Below, piece after piece: positions 62,856 to 64,000 of a stretch of DNA of 64,000 bases (its first letter is position 1; the number at the start of each line of letters is the position of its first letter). The notes below the pieces were generated by a model that was not told the DNA's origin, did no database searches, and was given only the letters and a program-made list of their open reading frames with translations. The stretch lies in NCBI GenBank assembly GCA_033558025.1, contig JAUCEF010000009.1, positions 620,001 through 684,000 on the forward strand, in the 5' to 3' direction. The stretch is from Phytophthora sp. 'mugwort' (Eukaryota > Oomycota > Peronosporomycetes > Peronosporales > Peronosporaceae). The position numbers and the translations under genes are program-made.

Positions 62856-63707
62856 CTACGCGAGTCGGAAGCGCTTCTCGAATAAATCCATGTCGGTAAT
62901 GCTGCTCCTCTTGTTGGTTTTCTTGATGCTTGGTGCCTTATGGGGAAACTTAACCCGTCCTTCGATATTGTATCCACGTGGAGGCCGCACGCTACTCACG
63001 TGGCTCGCTTGTATCCGTTGTGACTTGCATGAAGTTGGTGCAGCAATCTTGTTTTGTGGAGCCGGTATGTTTTTCTGCTGGATCTCCTTGCGGCGTAGGA
63101 CTTCCACTTGTTTTTTTAACCCCTCGATTTCGTGCGTCATATCGTGAGCCAGAAGTTGCAGTGTATTCAAGTCGCTCTGCTGGTCGGATACGAGACTTGT
63201 CATCGCGTTGATCACATTCGTGACATCTCGCTCGTATCTGGCCTGGTGTTGCTTGTTCTGATGGAGGTCTCGATGGACAAGCATTAGAGACTCGTGATCC
63301 TGAGACGATTGGATCCCCACTAAAGACTTTTGGGTTTCCGGCAGGCTTGATGTTGAGCTATATACGGACGCCTGGGATGAGCAGCTTACGATCGGGGCCT
63401 GTGAACCGTCCAGGATGGGTTGTCCTAGCATTAAGTGCGTCTTCCTCTTCTGATGAGATTTCCAAGTGGCAAGCGAAAAGGAAGTCGTCTTCAGGGTCGA
63501 GTTGCACCTAGCGCAACAAAATCACACCGCCATTACTATTATTTGCATTTAAGGTCTTATAATAATTTTGCTCTTGTACCATTTGCAGTGGATCCAGCAC
63601 CCTTTCCGGAGATCGATGCCACCCACCGCTGCGTCCGTGATTGTCTTCCTCTCGTAGTCGTAGATCTCCACCGGCCAGTGCAAAAGAATTTTGTTTTTCT
63701 TTTTCAT
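62856..63707 (-). CDS. BED-like zinc-finger protein with coiled coil (two exons, 259 aa)
   Basis: Exon 1 63707-63580 and exon 2 63507-62856, spliced at ATG|GTACAAG and CTAG|G in phase. Only the splice makes sense of the N-terminus: MKKKNKILLHWPVEIYDYER, then CKWCNSTLKTTSFSLATWKS and HQKRKTHLM across the junction, giving a C-x2-C...H-x4-5-H finger like BED domains of transposases and regulators. Residues about 135-210 form a coiled coil (ERDVTNVINAMTSLVSDQQS, LNTLQLLAHDMTHEIEGLKK, VEVLRRKEIQQK). The C-terminus is basic (IEGRVKFPHKAPSIKKTNKR). Possibly a transposon-derived transcription factor. The start lies 158 bp from a plus-strand gene start, suggesting a bidirectional promoter. Confidence 0.6.
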
Positions 63708-63865
63708 AGCTCCCGTCTTCGCCGCAAGTTTCCCCAGGCCGCAAAATGCGGAGTGAGACTGTCAACTCCACGCGCGGAATGCTCTTCAACTTTGTAGTCA
63801 AGAGTGATGGTCGCAGCTTCAACTTCGAGATTTCAGTTGCTAACCGACCCTTCATATAATAGAAA

Positions 63866-64000
63866 ATGGCGGCGGCGGACGGGGGGCTGAGCATAGCGCA
63901 GGTGGAGGAGGAGCTGCATAGAGCGGAAGCTTACTTGGCGGCAAGCAAGGTGCAGCCCCCTCAATCAGTAGCTGCTCCGTATGAGGCATTCAACGAACGG
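63866..64000 (+). CDS. Start of an unidentified gene, cut by the window end
   Basis: ATG at 63866, in-frame open for 45 codons to the window edge: MAAADGGLSIAQVEEELHRA followed by EAYLAASKVQPPQSVA. The N-terminus is Ala/Glu-rich and probably helical. Too short to name. Confidence 0.5.
   Translation, partial: MAAADGGLSIAQVEEELHRAEAYLAASKVQPPQSVAAPYEAFNER

Noticed and set aside
1..64000. CRISPR array, prokaryotic operons, rRNA
   Set aside because: None seen; introns, transposon types and gene content are eukaryotic.

Overview
The window looks like nuclear DNA of an oomycete, most likely a Phytophthora-like peronosporalean. Several things point that way: compact genes with few or short GT-AG introns (about 50-180 bp), small gaps between housekeeping genes, TCAYT-type initiator-like motifs just upstream of some start codons, and a set of decayed transposons (MULE with SWIM finger, piggyBac, Crypton tyrosine recombinase, hAT, mariner, Harbinger, DOT1-like/SANT genes) of the kind I associate with Phytophthora. 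Species cannot be fixed from the sequence. All names are homology calls made by eye.

Left flank (1-18.3 kb) is mostly ordinary genes: the 3' end of a DNAJB-type co-chaperone, a multi-exon Pch2/TRIP13 AAA+ ATPase, a GAF-like/IQ-motif protein, a MULE-derived SWIM-finger ORF, 3.3 kb with no recognisable gene, a PH-domain AGC kinase, a retinoblastoma-like pocket protein with a separate last exon, a conserved-looking hypothetical protein, and the first of three members of an unnamed protein family.

Centre (about 18.9-47.2 kb) is a transposon graveyard. In order: piggyBac remnant (about 19.4-21.9 kb); a Crypton recombinase on the minus strand split by about 2.2 kb holding a chromodomain-like element and a tRNA-Gly-like SINE head (23.7-27.6 kb); hAT with a 237-bp internal tandem duplication (28.4-29.7 kb); a Myb/SANT-like fossil (29.7-30.5 kb); a MULE (32.6-34.6 kb); a 6.1-kb segment (34.98-41.11 kb) bounded by near-identical hairpins, in which a SANT plus DOT1-like methyltransferase gene and a piggyBac transposase gene converge; an Ulp1-like protease fragment; a mariner-like transposase; a possible solo LTR; and a Harbinger/DDE_Tnp_4 transposase. 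Almost every one carries stops or frameshifts.

Right flank (48.1-64 kb) returns to genes: an SLC26/SulP anion transporter, two more members of the unnamed family in divergent orientation, a protein with two tandem Tc1/paired-type helix-turn-helix modules and no visible nuclease domain, a single-pass membrane protein divergent from a small SelS-like membrane protein, inositol-pentakisphosphate 2-kinase (IPK1), a seven-exon RMND5/GID2-type subunit of the CTLH/GID ubiquitin ligase, a BED-like zinc-finger/coiled-coil protein, and the start of a gene leaving the window.

Most interesting points: the hairpin-bounded segment pairing a piggyBac transposase with a histone-methyltransferase-like gene; the three-copy unnamed family now split by the transposon block; and the double-HTH protein that looks like a domesticated transposase.
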